Assembly: GCF_033568475.1 (NCBI RefSeq)
Contig: NW_027331833.1
Span: forward strand, 3,534,001-3,598,000
Length of the DNA stretch: 64,000 nucleotides
Origin: Henckelia pumila
Taxonomy: Eukaryota; Streptophyta; Magnoliopsida; Lamiales; Gesneriaceae
Direction of reading: 5' to 3'
Shown piece after piece: positions 1 through 12,657 of this stretch; position 1 is the stretch's first letter, and every line of letters begins with the position of its first letter. The notes beneath the pieces are model-generated. The model was not told where the DNA came from. It saw only the letters and a list, made by a program, of their open reading frames with translations, and made no database searches. The position numbers and the translations under genes are program-made.

Positions 1-1512
1 GTCAATTAATCATTTGAAATTATTATGTTATAACTAAAACACAACAGAAGATATTCCAGAAGCAATGCAAACGAATAAACAGAAAAGGAAACTTGAAACC
101 AATAAACAATCGAAATCAAGAACACACGGGATTACTTGGTTCGAATTATGAATTAATCATACATCCAAGGATTTGGGAACATCCCATTATGAATTCACTA
201 TAACTCAATCAATATCCAATCGTTACAATCCCCATTCTATCTCAACTCATGAATTAACAGAGAACAAAGAACAATATACTTGGAATACATAAGAATCAGA
301 TCTTGAAGTCCATAGCTCAGCCGTAAGCTAACTTTGAAGATAATTCTAATTTCCAGATAAGCAACGCTCGTTTTCTGGGGATACGATTCTTCAAGATAGA
401 GAGGTTTTCTGTTTCTTGAGTTAAATCTCGATCTCAGTTCCATCAAGCCCTTAAAACCACTTAACGGCCAAAGTAACTAACCTAATGACCAATCATAGCC
501 ACTGGATCAAGCTTATCCTCAAAGACTGATCTTGACCGTCCATTGCAACTAATTGCAAAGTCAACTTAAAGTCTTCACATATTATAACAACAAGAGTTTG
601 TTGTGTTACTTGTGTAGGCTTATGCTAACTATTTTCCTTGACCTCTTCCACATTTTATTAATAAAAGAAAAAAAAACATGGATAGTTGATTAGTTTTATT
701 AGGTGGAAAGAGTCTTGTGATAGATAATTAACCCATCCACCAATTATTCTTATTTGTATAACATTGGAAATCGTAGTCACTGTCTTTCGTTATGTATTTG
801 ATGATTCTCAAGATTACATAGTGCATGAAGTATTAAATTGGTTAATCGAGAGACTAACAATTTAATAAGTTAGAATATCCAGAATTGAACCTCCTCTACA
901 GACGTCCGTATATGATATAAGATTTCGTTACTTAGTTATAACAAACTCATTAAAAATAATAATAACTAAAATAAAAATTGGGCAACTTCTCTTGTCAATA
1001 TCAAAATTAATGTTCATATGAAAAAAGATGAGCGTAAAATGTCTAAGATTTTCCATATTTTACGCTACACAATTGGTCCAATGAGGATAAATATTCTTTC
1101 AAAAAAAATGAGGATAAATATAAAAGCCCAAGTCCCAACTCTAGGTTTGCCATTAAACCATTAAATCGTTATGAGTTATGACCCAACCCCCTTAAATATT
1201 AATTTGTTATTTTGAGATATCTGAGACTGACGAATGAATATAATACACATGTATAAACTGGGGGTGATATTGATTTATATATTACTCGCACTCCAATTAA
1301 TGTATAAAATTTATTACAAAAGGGAGTATAAAATAGCATAGCTGGTAAAGGATATTTTTATTTAAGTTACATAAATCAAGTAATTATTAAATATTTTTTT
1401 TTTCTAAAATGAATGAGATATCGATTTTGGGAAAACGACAGACATTTCACTCCCAGTTTGAACCAAAATGTGATCGGGCGATCGGCTACTATCCATCGAT
1501 AAGATTTAGGTA

Positions 1513-1629
1513 GTGTTTGAGAGAGCTTTTAGTAAATATTTTTCAGTTTTTTCTTAAATTTTTTTTATAAAATTTCAAAATTTTGTTAAGAAAAAACTGA
1601 GAAGTGCTTCCTAGAAACTCTTTCAAACC
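1513..1629. repeat. small foldback MITE-like repeat
   Basis: The ends are imperfect inverted repeats: the left end reads gtgtttgagagagctttta and the right end, reverse complemented, reads ggtttgaaagagtttct. The centre is T/A-rich. A related block (agaagtgcttctt...agctcttccaaa) occurs in the intron of the gene at 3535-4200, at about 3735-3775, which supports a dispersed family. The superfamily cannot be assigned. Confidence 0.5.
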
Positions 1630-1654
1630 GCTGCCTTAAGAAGTATTTGAAGTA

Positions 1655-2294
1655 GGGGTATCAAAACTCAACACAACCCATCAACCCGACATGACCCAAC
1701 TCGAAAAATATCAGGTTAGGGTTGGGGATTTTGGGTTTGGGTTGAATCGGGTTGACCCGAAATCTAACCCGAAAAAAGTAATCGGGTTTGGGTTGGGTTA
1801 GGGTCAACCCGAGTTGACCCGAAATGACCCAAAACTTTTAATTATTATTATTATTTTATATAAAATTAAAATAAATTTACTATATTTTTATACGTTATAT
1901 GTTTGAAAAAAATTATTATATATTGATATAATATATTTTCTTCATTTAATGTTTATTTTGTATAATTTTTATTTTTTAAAATATTTTTTTTATTTTTTGT
2001 AATAAGTATACTTTAAATTTTCTATAACTAAAAGTTCAAATTTAAATTACATATAAGGTTAGATTGTTATTATGTGATTAAATTAAATATTATTATTATT
2101 ATTGTGTGTTTTTAATTTTTATTTAATAATTTTTTTTAAAATAAAAAAATAAAATCGGGTTAGTTCGGGTTGATCGGGTCAGTCGGGTTAGTTGGGTTCG
2201 GGTTCGGGTTGAGCATTTTCGGGTTGAAAAATTTTTAAAAATTATTTTTGTCAACCTGACCCGAACCCACCCGATCCACCCGAATTGACACCCC
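1655..2294. repeat. non-autonomous DNA transposon-like repeat, GGGGTGTCAA ends
   Basis: This block of about 640 bp opens with ggggtatcaaaa and closes with ttgacacccc, so the ends are about 10-bp inverted repeats with one or two changes. Both flanks are packed with cgggttgggtt/aacccgacccaa-type short repeats and the middle is very AT-rich. Sequences of this kind are common in plant genomes as short non-coding TIR elements. I see no convincing target-site duplication and no coding capacity. Confidence 0.5.
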
Positions 2295-3374
2295 AAATTT
2301 GAAGAAACTTCTAGTTTGGTGAAAATGTCGTGGGGGTATTTGTAAATACTAGTTCTTCTTCAATTTCTGTAATTTTTAACAAAAAATTAGTAGCAATATT
2401 ATGATGATTTTTAGCTTCTGATTTTTTTGTTAATTTTTTTAAATTATAATTTGACATTTGTATCTTTAAAATTTATCATATCCCGTAATTGTCCTCAATT
2501 ATTTTTATAATATTTTTTTCTTAGATTTACACTTTTTAAATAATTTTTTTAAAGCTATTATAAATATTTGTATATGAATTTCAGGAGTTTTGAATGAAAT
2601 TCAAATTTGATTACAAAATTTTATTTTTTAAAAACAAAATTGCATTTTTTTATAATTTTAATTTCCATAATTTTTTAACGTATTTTATGCATTAATAAAA
2701 AAATTTTAAATATATAATTTAAATGTTTTGTTAATATTATATAAATTTTCAAACACACTTACCTATTATAAAAAGATAAATTAATTGTAATATAAAATTA
2801 ATAGAATAAGAATATTGTTGTCAAACTAAAAATTAAGTTTGAAAACAATTAATTATAATATGAAATTAATATTATATAAATTTTCAAACCCAAATTTTAG
2901 CTCGTATTAGTTTTGGACTTTTATTTCAAACTATCACTGCTTTTGTTTCTCACCTGCTTCATTATATATATCTAAAAAAATCATCTCAAAATAATTAACT
3001 AGAAAATTCATTCAAAACATTTTCTTGAACATATATGGAGTCCATTTAAAATTTTAAAACTAGCTAGTTTCTAGAAAATTGTTGGTCACTACTTCCCTTA
3101 ATATTCCATAATCTTTTGTTGCAAGAACAAAACTATAATTATGAATACATAGTTTATCCACGAGCATCAAGAATTATGATTAGATTATGGTTATACAGAA
3201 AATTAATAATATAAACAAAAAAAAGAGGTAAATAAGTGATCCACAAGTCCAACGAAAATCCCTCTTAGAACAAGAAACAACATATAGCCTCCAACGGTAA
3301 TAACTACCTTCCAAAACAAGGCCTCCCACTTTCCAAAGAACATGCCAACCCACAAACTGCCTCTCATCTTCCCC

Positions 3375-3382
3375 TATATAAA
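3375..3382 (+). promoter_or_regulatory. TATA box of the MGGCASKPK protein gene
   Basis: TATATAAA lies 153 bp upstream of the ATG at 3535, flanked by pyrimidine-rich sequence. Transcription would start near 3405-3415, giving a 5' leader of about 120-130 nt without another ATG. Confidence 0.6.
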
Positions 3383-3534
3383 CTCTTCCCTCTCCTCTTT
3401 CAAGATTCAGCCTCAATATTGGAAAACAAAGGACAAAAACACAAAAGTGCATTTAAAGTAAGCAAAGCTTTTTGTGCACCACCATCCCTCTTTGCTCGCT
3501 TAGCTCTAACGTCCCACCGAACCCGATAATAATC

Positions 3535-4200
3535 ATGGGAGGCTGCGCGAGCAAACCTAAGGACTTGGATACCAAGGAGGCAACCGCCCCAGTTGAAGCC
3601 CCTGCCCCTGTCGAGACCCCGGCCGTCGTTGTCCCAGAAGCCGAGGCTGTTCCAGAGGTGAGAGCATTCTTAATCTAGTTAGCTACCTAGATCCTTTAAT
3701 TTTTAGAGTATTTGAGGTAAATTTTGTGAAGGAAAAGCTGAGAAGTGCTTCTTAAAAGCTCTTCCAAAAACTGAACATGTCTAGTTTCTTATTTTGCCTT
3801 GCAATAATGGAGCCAAGATTTGCTCTTGGATGGAAGCTAGAATTGATCTAAATCCAGCTCCAAACACATTTGTACATTGTGTATCATAATATCATTCGAA
3901 TGCTCAAGAAATCACCACCTCTGCAGTCTGCTCACCACATAGACACAAAATATCATATTCTATGATTACCCTTTTTTTTAAAAAAATAAATTTCTGACTC
4001 TTTAGTCATTGTGTTTTTTTCGTCGATTTATGTAGGAGAACAAAGATGGAGATGAGAAAAAGGAAGAACCTTTGGTAGATCTATCTGAACCAGCTCCAGA
4101 AGCGCCCAAGGAGGAGACAACAACCACCGAGGATGTCGCCGCCGAGGAAAAGAAAGAGGAAGCAACAACTGAGGAAGCTGCCCCAAAATCTGAGAACTGA
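3535..4200 (+). CDS. small acidic, probably N-myristoylated protein (95 aa, two exons)
   Basis: Exons 3535-3657 and 4036-4200 join in phase 0 across a GT-AG intron (gtgaga...tgtag) and give 95 residues. The start is the first ATG of the mRNA and sits downstream of a TATA box. The protein begins MGGCASKPK: Gly2 followed by Cys4 and Ser6 is a plausible N-myristoylation signal with a nearby palmitoylatable Cys, suggesting membrane attachment. The rest is low complexity, rich in Glu, Pro, Ala, Val and Lys (APVEAPAPVETP in exon 1; EDVAAEEKKEEATTEE in exon 2), with no folded domain and probably disordered. Short proteins with this N-terminus occur in many dicots and are uncharacterised as far as I know. 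The lipid anchor is inferred; function is unknown. Confidence 0.75.
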
Positions 4201-5098
4201 AGAAATGAAGTACCAGTAGTTAAAACTTAAATATATCGATTAAAGAATAAATAATAATAAAAACAATGTGTCTTAGGAATGATTCTGTATTGTATTATTT
4301 ATTATTCAGGTGAAATAAATTCATTGAGGCTCAAGGAATAAATCTGTATTGACACAAGAATTATCTTAGTTAATCTATATTCATTTTGCAAAATAATTAA
4401 AATATGTGTTTCTATTATAGCTTCTTGGGCTTTCTTTTGGAACCATGGATGCTTTCAATAACATAGGTTGCTATCGTTCTCCTACCAATGTGCTCTATTT
4501 AGAGCATCAAGATCATAGTATATAGTAAGAAATTAGTCAAAAAAAATTATGCAAGGAGCGACACAAACGACGATTGACATCTGAGAATGACTTGAATAGC
4601 TGGTTCCATACGATCATATATATATATCACATTGTTTTTTAATTGTGTGCACGCCCTCTGTTGTTTTATAAGTTGTTGGAAGTATCGATGTAGTTGCGTC
4701 TAGATCGCATCGTGTGAAATCTGCTGGATAATCAAGAAAATGTGTGGAGATGATCATATGAATTACTTATTCTATATATGATCCTCTTGGAGGTTATATC
4801 AATCAAAGTTCAAGCAGCGCATATATATGTTACAATATCCTATAATGAAATATTAAACTAATATAGAGTGACTTATAAACTCATAGGGACAATGTTAGGT
4901 TATGAATCCAAGAGGTGTCCATCTCAAAAGGCTTGCCTATTGGTTTGTGTGACATCATGGCTTTATAAGCCTATCTTTATTAGTTTAATTAATATTTTAA
5001 TGTAGGATATTGTAACATTTTCGACCCATTCAGAAGCTGACATTCGCGACGAGCCGACGACCTACTCTAGATAGCTTTCACTCATCTTTTAGTATTCG
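4201..5098. other. spacer after the small acidic protein gene
   Basis: The first 100 bp hold the probable 3' UTR, with A-rich polyadenylation-like stretches (aataaataataataaaaac). Apart from a foldback repeat at 4828-5017 I see no gene. Confidence 0.5.
4828..5017. repeat. foldback MITE-like repeat
   Basis: The left end tgttacaatatcctata and right end gtaggatattgtaaca are inverted repeats extending about 38 bp with small gaps (tgaaatattaaactaata pairs with tattagtttaattaat). The total is about 190 bp with no coding potential, which is the form of a short non-autonomous DNA element. Confidence 0.5.
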
Positions 5099-5269
5099 AT
5101 GCATGCATCTATACACCTTAATCAAACCTAATAGTTTTTTAATTATCAACACTGATCAGATGGTAGCCCTTTTTCTAGGTCACCTTGGTAGCCCTTTTCT
5201 AATTCGCTCTTTACGTTACACCGACTCTCAACAAGAGCACCAAATGCATGCATCCATACACCTTAATCA
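5099..5269 (+). repeat. local duplication that received the old LTR element
   Basis: The block 5099-5185 (atgcatgcat...ctaggtcacc) begins again at 5243-5269 (atgcatgcatccataca...). The rest of that second copy reappears at about 21545-21610, beyond the retrotransposon (aatccagctt...ctaggtctcacc). The LTR element at 5270-21544 therefore landed inside the second copy of a pre-existing duplicated segment. Confidence 0.6.
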
Positions 5270-5999
5270 TGTAGTAAATCGACTTCGGCTTTAAGTAGTT
5301 AAAAGGACAGAGCATGTTTAAAGTGTTAAAACAAGATTAAGAGGTTTTAATATGATAAAACCAAGTGAAGAATCGACTCCAGGATGTCCGAAAAGGTTCT
5401 GTAAGACAATTTGTGCTCAGGAAGTTTGAAAGCACCGAACTGGTTGGGATAGAGTTCGGAATATTTGAAGGTTGGATCGGAAACACCGAAGAGTTCATTG
5501 TTGGGTTCGGATGCAAAAGATGAGTTGGAAAGTCCGAACTCAAGATCGGACCTTCCGAAGAGTTAGGCCATATGTACTAATGAGGTGTCAAGAGAGTACG
5601 GACGCGTGGATGATTGGAACGTCTGAAGTAATGATCGGAATTTCTGAAGATGTTCAGTGATGTTTGAACCTACTGAACTCGAGATCAGAGCTTCCGAAGA
5701 CAGGTGTCCAGATACATGGCATACATGCAGGTTCGATCGTGCTCAATCAATATGGGCCGAGATCTCATAATTTAGTATGTGTTTGAGTGTGTGGTTTTTA
5801 GATTCAGTATATTTCTAAGGATTCTAGTCGTCTTCTTGAGGGTCGGGCGATATCGAGATGCTACGGGGCTTTTAGCGGAGCTGTGCTTGGGTCAGCACCT
5901 TCGACATCAGCGGGCTGATGATGGATGCAGGAATAAGTCTATAGTCTTAGTAGCTATTGGGTGTAGTTATTAGTATATTTAAGGCTTTTAGATAAGTTA

Positions 6000-7960
6000 T
6001 GACAGGATCGGGTTTTGGAGGAAAATACACAAGTTTAAAAAAAAAATTGAGCTATAATAGCTCGGTTCTTGAAATATTGAGCACCGATGAATTAAATCAA
6101 TTTTGGTTTTCAAACCAAGCGGAAGACACTCAAAATAATTCTTCGTAGAAACTGATTAAATATTTTGTAAATCATTGAAAAGATATGCAAGTTGAAAGTC
6201 TAAAAAACAGCTTGGTTGAAATATTTTATCAAACACTTTGAATGCAATATTTTGGTATATGAAGAAGACATAAAATGCTTCAACAATGCATCTTAAAAAC
6301 AGTAACAAAAATAAAGTAAATGCAATAATAAATAGATACAAATTTTTTTATGGATGTTCGGAGATTTCAATACTCCTATCTCACCCCTCCTTCTTCTTTG
6401 GAAGGATATCACTAGAATACTTTGACTATTACAACTCTTTGCAACAGCCCACTCCAGTTTAGGACTTACTCACTGCCTAAACAAAGACTTCTAGCACACT
6501 CGATTGTAAACCGCAACCTCACAATTCGCATAATATTTAACGTCTCTTATGTCAAGACTACGAACACAATCTTTAACGTCTTTGTGTTAAGACTCACTCA
6601 ACTAATCCTTGAAATTCATCTCTCTTGTATATGTTTGAGTGATTGTGTGTGAGGATTAATTTATCCCTTTACAGTGCATGTATCTCTCAAATATATTCTC
6701 ACACATTGGGCGCTTGATCTCATTCTACCTAATTTCTTCAAGTAGACTACCCATGCGTTTAAATCTCATTCAAAAGCTTATATTTGATCTTCAAGATCAT
6801 GTATTCATAGGCTCCAAGAATGATATAGCCGTTAGACACAGAAATAGAGTCGTTGAAGATTTATGTACTGTTTTTGGAGCAAAACTGATCTTGGAGCTCA
6901 ACTGAACTCCGATGCGAAACTGATCTTGGAGCTCAACTGAAGTTTGGTGCTAAACTAGTGCAAAACTGAAACTGAAGTATCGTATAGGTTTGGGTACTGT
7001 AGCAGTTGAGCAAACTTCGGTTTGGTAGCAGTTAAGCAATCTAAAGTTTAGTAGCAGTTGAGCAAGCTAAATTGAATTGCAAAACTGGATGCAGTTTGGC
7101 ATGATTCGTTGATATCTGGACAAAGTGATGCACACAAAAGTTGTAGCTCTTTGTCTTGTATTTCCAAAGCATTAAGAATCACTAAATTTGGATTTCATAA
7201 GAGAGATTTAAGCTCAAAATACCAGATCTTCTCCAAAATAGTTGAGCACAAAAACAGTCGAGTGAATATGATTTAGTTGAGTGTTATATCTCTTGATTCG
7301 TTGATTTTTGGCCAAAGCGATAAACATGAAAGTTGTATCTGTTTCTCTTACTTTACATAGAATCAAGTATCACTCAATTTCAAGTTTATATGAAAGAGAT
7401 ATGCTCAAAATACGAGACTGTTCCAGAAATTCTGCTATGCAGAATTTCTGTTCTGAACTAGAAAATTCAATGCAGATTAGCAGCTTTTTATGCTCCGATT
7501 AAGACTTCAAATTGTGAATATGTTTTGTAGATCATTGACTTAGATTTCTAACGCATGCTGAATTGTTCCATTTGGATAAGAGAGCTGCAAGATATGTCCA
7601 AAATAACAGAACTGCTCGAGGTAAACTGCTTTAGTTTTCTTGCTCGACTGATCAAATTCATTTTGGTCTTGAGACGTCAGTTTGATCTAGATAACATCCG
7701 TTTTTTATCAACTAACGTGAAATACGATATGTTCCAAATTGAGTTTTCTATGCTTTCATCTTAGCGGCTAATCATGTTCATCATTGAGCCGTGAGGTATC
7801 ATCGAAAAACTAAAGCTCATCATAAGTTCAGCTTGGCTAAATTTCAGTTTTGGCTTCCATCTTGAATTTAACAACTTCACAATAGATTAAATATGTTATT
7901 AACACAATAACAAGTTTTTTATCATCGAAATCAAGATTTCTTATGTTTCACAACCCAACA
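6000..7960 (-). mobile_element. solo LTR of a copia-type element (1.96 kb, TSD AGTTA)
   Basis: On the minus strand it starts TGTTGGGTTGTGAAAC and ends GATCCTGTCA, the TG...CA form usual for plant Ty1/copia LTRs of the SIRE/Maximus type. It is bounded by perfect 5-bp repeats agtta at 5995-5999 and 7961-7965, and removing it rejoins the surrounding LTR in the right order. No gag-pol lies next to it, so it is a solo LTR left by recombination. Short in-frame stretches inside are chance. Confidence 0.75.
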
Positions 7961-7977
7961 AGTTATAATGATACAAT

Positions 7978-8231
7978 ATTCACTTGACTTGTAGGCTTGT
8001 ATTGTAGACAGTTGGGTTCAGCTAGACCAATAGTTGAGGTACTTAAGTAGAGAGTGAGATAGCCAGCTGAGTATTCATGTTTATGTGTTGCATTATTATC
8101 TGACATTCACTTGACTTGTAGGCTTGGATTGTAGACATTTGGGTTCAACTAGACCAGTAGTTGAGGTACTTAAGTAGAGAGTGAGATAGCCAGCTGAGTA
8201 TGCATGTTTATGTGTTTCATTATTATCTGAA
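7978..8231 (+). repeat. 127-bp tandem duplication inside the 5' LTR
   Basis: Two head-to-tail copies (7978-8104 and 8105-8231) begin attcacttgacttgtagg and end tgcattattatctga or the like, with only a few differences. The sister LTRs in the window have one copy, so the duplication arose in this copy. Confidence 0.8.
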
Positions 8232-8939
8232 ATATGATGCATGATTATATTTCTCATGATTTTGTATGCGGCATTGACATACCATGTTTAGCTCTTTATC
8301 ATTTTGAGATAGCCTGTTATTTCTAGGGTCGTTCAGCCCTAGTGTTCTCTTTTACGATCGGGTACCATGTGACATCCATTGGATCGAAGGGGCAGCGCGT
8401 GCGGTTTACCCAGGACGATGATAGTCCAAGATCGAGTTCATTATATGTGGCTCCTACTGGATCTTCAGAGAAACGTGCGCATACTGGAGACACCTACGTT
8501 CTGAGCATGATGTTTCTAGATCTTTATCCCAATGTACCATATCATTCACGTTTTCGTGTTGCATACATCATATAGACCTGTATACTCATATTTTTGTACT
8601 GGGCGTTAGCGTTCACGTCTGTATTTTATCATTGACACCCTATTCGATGAGGCAGTTGCAGGTTGCTCAGGAGTTGGACCTGTGCGTAGTTGGTGACCAG
8701 GGCTTGGGAGCAGGGGTTACTGGTGACTTTTAGTTTAAGTTGTTTTATTCAGTGTTTATCTTGATTCGATCATGTAGTATAGTATTCATTATTTTTTGGT
8801 TTTTAATTAATTATCGATTGTATTATGCTGAATTAGTAGGTTTAAGTTTTCCACAGTTTCTCTGATTTTGCTTTTGGTTTAAGTTTAATTGCATGCTTAA
8901 AGTTTTGATTAATAGTGATTCAGGTTGGATCACTACATT

Positions 8940-8956
8940 TATGGTATCTGAGCAGG
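8940..8956 (+). other. primer-binding site of the old element
   Basis: Directly after the LTR end cactaca, the sequence ttatggtatctgagcagg resembles the initiator tRNA-Met complement TGGTATCAGAGC with one or two changes. Confidence 0.6.
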
Positions 8957-9020
8957 CATAAGGTTCTTTGGAATATAGATATGTTATTTTGGGGTTAACT
9001 TGGGTTATCGTTTTAGAGAA

Positions 9021-9998
9021 ATGGCCGGATACGATGACAACAGCAGTCATGGAAGTGATGGGCATTGGGGCGATGAGGATGCCCAGAGATATCCCCAAGA
9101 TTTCCGTCATTGACGCGAGGATGTTCGTCGCATATTTGATCTGCATAGGTTCATTCGGATGGAGCCTAAGCCGTTGGTTGGCACCGAGACCCTGGAGGTT
9201 GCTGAGTACTCGTTGGAGCACATGGAGTGTTGTTTCAGGTCTTTCCATTTCTCGGAGGAGGAGAAGATGTAGTACACTGAGTTCCTGTTGGAGGGACAAG
9301 CATGCAAGTGGTGGAGATCTGCATCCGCGTCTGTGTTGGCCGAGCGAGGGGGTGTCACCTGGGAAGATTTTCGCAAGGCATTTACAGACTTGCATTTATC
9401 TCCAGCTCTCCATCAGGCCAGGGAGATGTAATTTTTTTATCTTAAACAAATGGATATGTCGATCGATGAATACCAGCAGAAGTTCATCGAATTATTGTCG
9501 TTTTGTCCCCACATCAGTGAAAGTTTGTCAGCAAAGTATGACCATTTCATGCAAAGTTTAAATCACGAGATTTTTTATCGCGTGTCTATTTGTGACGATC
9601 CCACTTTACAAGAGTTTGGTGAATCAGTGTTAAAAAGCCGAGATCAACATTTTGAGACGGAGGACTTTACAAATTTGTGGGACTCCGAGTATGTTGGCAC
9701 TGATAAGACAACCATTTAAGAAGTTTGGATCTTCTTCATCTACAGGATTTGTCAGACCCATCAGTCTGGCAAAAATAAGTTACAGTGTGATCATTGTGGG
9801 AGATATCATCTCATTGAGAAGTGTCGAGCTGTTGTTGGAGCTTTTTTCATTTTGTGGAAGTGTGGATCACTTCAAGAGGGATTGTCCCAAGAGGGGATGA
9901 CAGAGTGGTCAAGGATTGATAATGGGATCTCATGCTAGTAGAACATCTGAGGCATCAGTTCAACAGAGGACACATGTGTATGCATCGTGGAGGCGGTC
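9021..9998 (+). pseudogene. decayed gag of the old LTR element
   Basis: One frame starting at the ATG of MAGYDDNSS runs through the gag core (ACKWWRSAS, VTWEDFRKAF, SIDEYQQKFIELL), then shifts frame into zinc-knuckle remnants (CDHCGRYHLIEKC and CGSVDHFKRDCPK). Three stops interrupt the main frame: TGA near 9111, TAG near 9270 and TAA near 9430. Two of them stand where CGA or CAG would be expected. The Tekay element is inserted after codons reading YASWRRSE, and the frame resumes at about 20119 (RAQGQLYALQGDQ) before the 3' LTR. It is a dead retroelement gene. Confidence 0.75.
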
Positions 9999-10003
9999 AG
10001 AAG
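9999..10003. repeat. left target duplication AGAAG of the Tekay element
   Basis: agaag at 9999-10003 is repeated exactly at 20114-20118, bounding the 10.1-kb element. Confidence 0.9.
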
Positions 10004-12657
10004 TGAAACGACCCTAACTCTCTAATATAAATAAATATGCGGAAATTTTTTTTTTATACTTACTAAGTAAAGATATGTACATACATGCCCATACATATAT
10101 GTACAGAATAAATAGATTTAAAAATAAATAAACTAAATAAAAATGCAACCATTAATAAATTAAATATTTGAGTCAAACATTTAATAAAATACTGACATAA
10201 GCAAAAATAAAAAAAAATTTGCATGCACTGAAAATATTTAAATAAAATATTCCATACTGTCAACCACTGAAAATAAATAAATAAATGTATAACATGCTAA
10301 AATATTCAAAACATGCATAAAGACTCAGACGACTATCACGGTCACGGGGTCACTGCATGTCCGCTCATATGTTCTCGCCGCCGGTGGAAACCACATCCTC
10401 CTCTACGTACTCACCTGCACCATACCAGTGTAGTGAGCCTAGAGGCCCAACATGCTAACATAACAAGGGTTTAAAAATAGTTTAAATCACTTTAATACTA
10501 ATACATAACATATACATGAATGAGCATGCTTAAAAATATCATGACATAACATAACTTAAATTAACTTAAATATCATAATCATACATAATACATAAACATT
10601 GTTGAGCAAAGTATTTTCTAACATCGCATGGTTGTATCCATAGTGTAACCTTAAATCATACATTAAATACTGATCAGCGTGGAAAACCAACGTACGTGGC
10701 GGTGACGAATCACCTCTTAAATTGGCAGTAAACTACTCTTCAATAGTTCACATATGGGGACAAATCCCCCTTAAATTGTCACACTACTTCAACTTCCAAC
10801 ATAAAATTATTTTCTTTTGCTCAACCTTAAACATTAAATCATGCATAAAAATTATTTCATGAATGCATGTACTTAAATAAAATGTGTGTCCTTCATATAT
10901 ATTTAATTTAATTTTTATACTAACATATAAATACTAAAATAACATTCATGCATAAAATAATTAAATATATATTTAGAACACATGCAATTTCTCATGGTTT
11001 GTACTGAACTGCTGACCCTAACACTCAAGCCAATTTTCTTAAATTCTGGCCCACTAACACTGAGACTGGCCCATTAACATACTTAAGCCCAATAATTAAT
11101 TATTCTAAGCCCACTTAATTAATTAAAGCCCATTAAAACATTCTTGGCCCATTAACATTCTATTCCGGCCTAATGGGCCCAAAAGCCCGAAGACTGGCCC
11201 AATAATTCCCATGGGCTCTCAAGCCCATAAAAATTAGTGGACTAACTTAAATTAATTATTCAAGCCCATTAATAAACTTAAATGTAGCCCATTAATTTAA
11301 TTAATCTAATTAGCCCAATAAAACACTTAAACTTAATAATTAACTTAAAATTAAAAATACCCGAGCCCAATTAACTTAACCCGGACCCGGACCCAACTAA
11401 CTTAACCCATGACCCACGGACTTGACCCGGACCACTAACCCGACCCGGAACCCACTTGGAACCCTAGAAACCGTCGCCCCCCATTCACGTTCTGCTGCGG
11501 CCGTGAGCAGCAGCCGTTCCCAGGCTGCTGCCGGCTTGCTCCGGCCGCCCCTGGCTGGAGCGCCACCGCCCAGACGTAGCCCACGTCTGGGCGGACCTAA
11601 CCTGCACCAGCCCTCAGCCCCATGTAGCCCAAACCGCCGAGGCCAAAGGCCCTTCCCGAAACCCTAGTCTGCGCGTCCAAGAACCCGATCGAGCCTAGCT
11701 TACTTCCTGGGCTCGTTTGGCTCGAACCACTCGAGCCACTCGAGTCCAGACCACCCCCTCTCGACCTAGGGACCCTGACCAGCAGTCGTATGGACCATGG
11801 CTAAGGAAAACGTGAGTATGATCAAGAATCACAAGAACAAACGCATAAAACCTTAACCCATCTCGTTTTTATAAAATTTTTTGAAGAGGACTGATGCAAA
11901 CGCACACACCCGCATATACTCTGTTATTGCACGAAAAAAAAAAGAAGGAATCATGCCTTGCACCGTTAAAGGACGAGATAGGAGCGTGTAGAACGAATCC
12001 GGGACGACGGGACGATGACAACTTGCTTTGGACCTTCAAAAACGTGGCTATGGAGTCTTCCTTGGCTGTTGGATCGATGAAGAAGATGATGGAGATGGGG
12101 GTGAGGCGGCTGATGGAGAGTTTGGGCGTAGGGTTGGGTAGTTTTAGGATTAAAAATTTTAAATATAATTACACTACATAATTTACTTAATTAATATACC
12201 AAAATATATAATTTAAATCTCCACTTAAAAGATTTAAATCTGATACTAAATCATAAATCCCGAAATATATAATTAAGGGAATTTTAAAAATACTAAAAAG
12301 TCATTATTTTGGCTTATTTTGAATAAAAACGGACTCCTAAAATTATATAAAATTAAATACTAAAAATATTGAGGAAATAAAACTCAAAATAATATTTTTG
12401 GGCTCTAAAAATGCTCATGAAATAAATTGGATAGAAAGTTGTCATCTCGTCCGTCCACGGTCCCGTCTACGCGATCAAAAACAATTAATTTCCATAAATC
12501 GTGAAAATCACTAATTATGGATTAAAGGCTTAAAAATAACTTAAAACATGCACAAATAATTTCACATAATTATTTAACCCTAAATCTAAAATTTTAAATA
12601 AATAAATTTCCTAATTATGCATGCGAATTTACGTATTTAAAAATATCGGGTGTTACA
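10004..12657 (-). repeat. 3' LTR of the Tekay element
   Basis: Read on the minus strand it begins TGTAACACCCG and ends GGGTCGTTTCA. It is 2.65 kb. The open frame on the opposite strand at 11422-11667 reflects a GC-rich block conserved with the other LTR and is not considered a gene. Confidence 0.9.

Larger units (their letters stand above)
1..3370. other. AT-rich intergenic DNA, no gene recognised
   Basis: No reading frame here resembles a known protein; the longest is a 69-codon frame without plausible composition. The DNA is strongly AT-rich and contains two transposon-like repeats, listed separately (1513-1629 and 1655-2294). Nothing else is supported. Confidence 0.6.
5270..8937 (+). repeat. 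5' LTR of the old element
   Basis: It begins tgtagt and ends ctaca. Without the inserted solo LTR it is about 1.7 kb, longer than its 1.33-kb partner, partly because of a 127-bp tandem duplication at 7978-8231. The U3 part has repeated (t)cggaa/ttccga motifs. The downstream part shares with all related LTRs here the blocks gtcgttcagccct and gacaccctattcgatg. Confidence 0.75.

Noticed and set aside
8823-9561. 190- and 197-codon frames on opposite strands
   Set aside because: They overlap the decayed gag; the real coding frame is the one starting at 9021, and these are out-of-frame shadows.
11422-11667. 81-codon open frame on the plus strand, repeated at 18907-19152
   Set aside because: Both copies lie in the two LTRs of the Tekay element, antisense to it, in a GC-rich block. 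The similarity is LTR identity, not protein conservation.
11894-12181. 95-codon open frame, repeated at 19349-19636
   Set aside because: Also a pair of positions in the two LTRs. No domain, and low-complexity ends.
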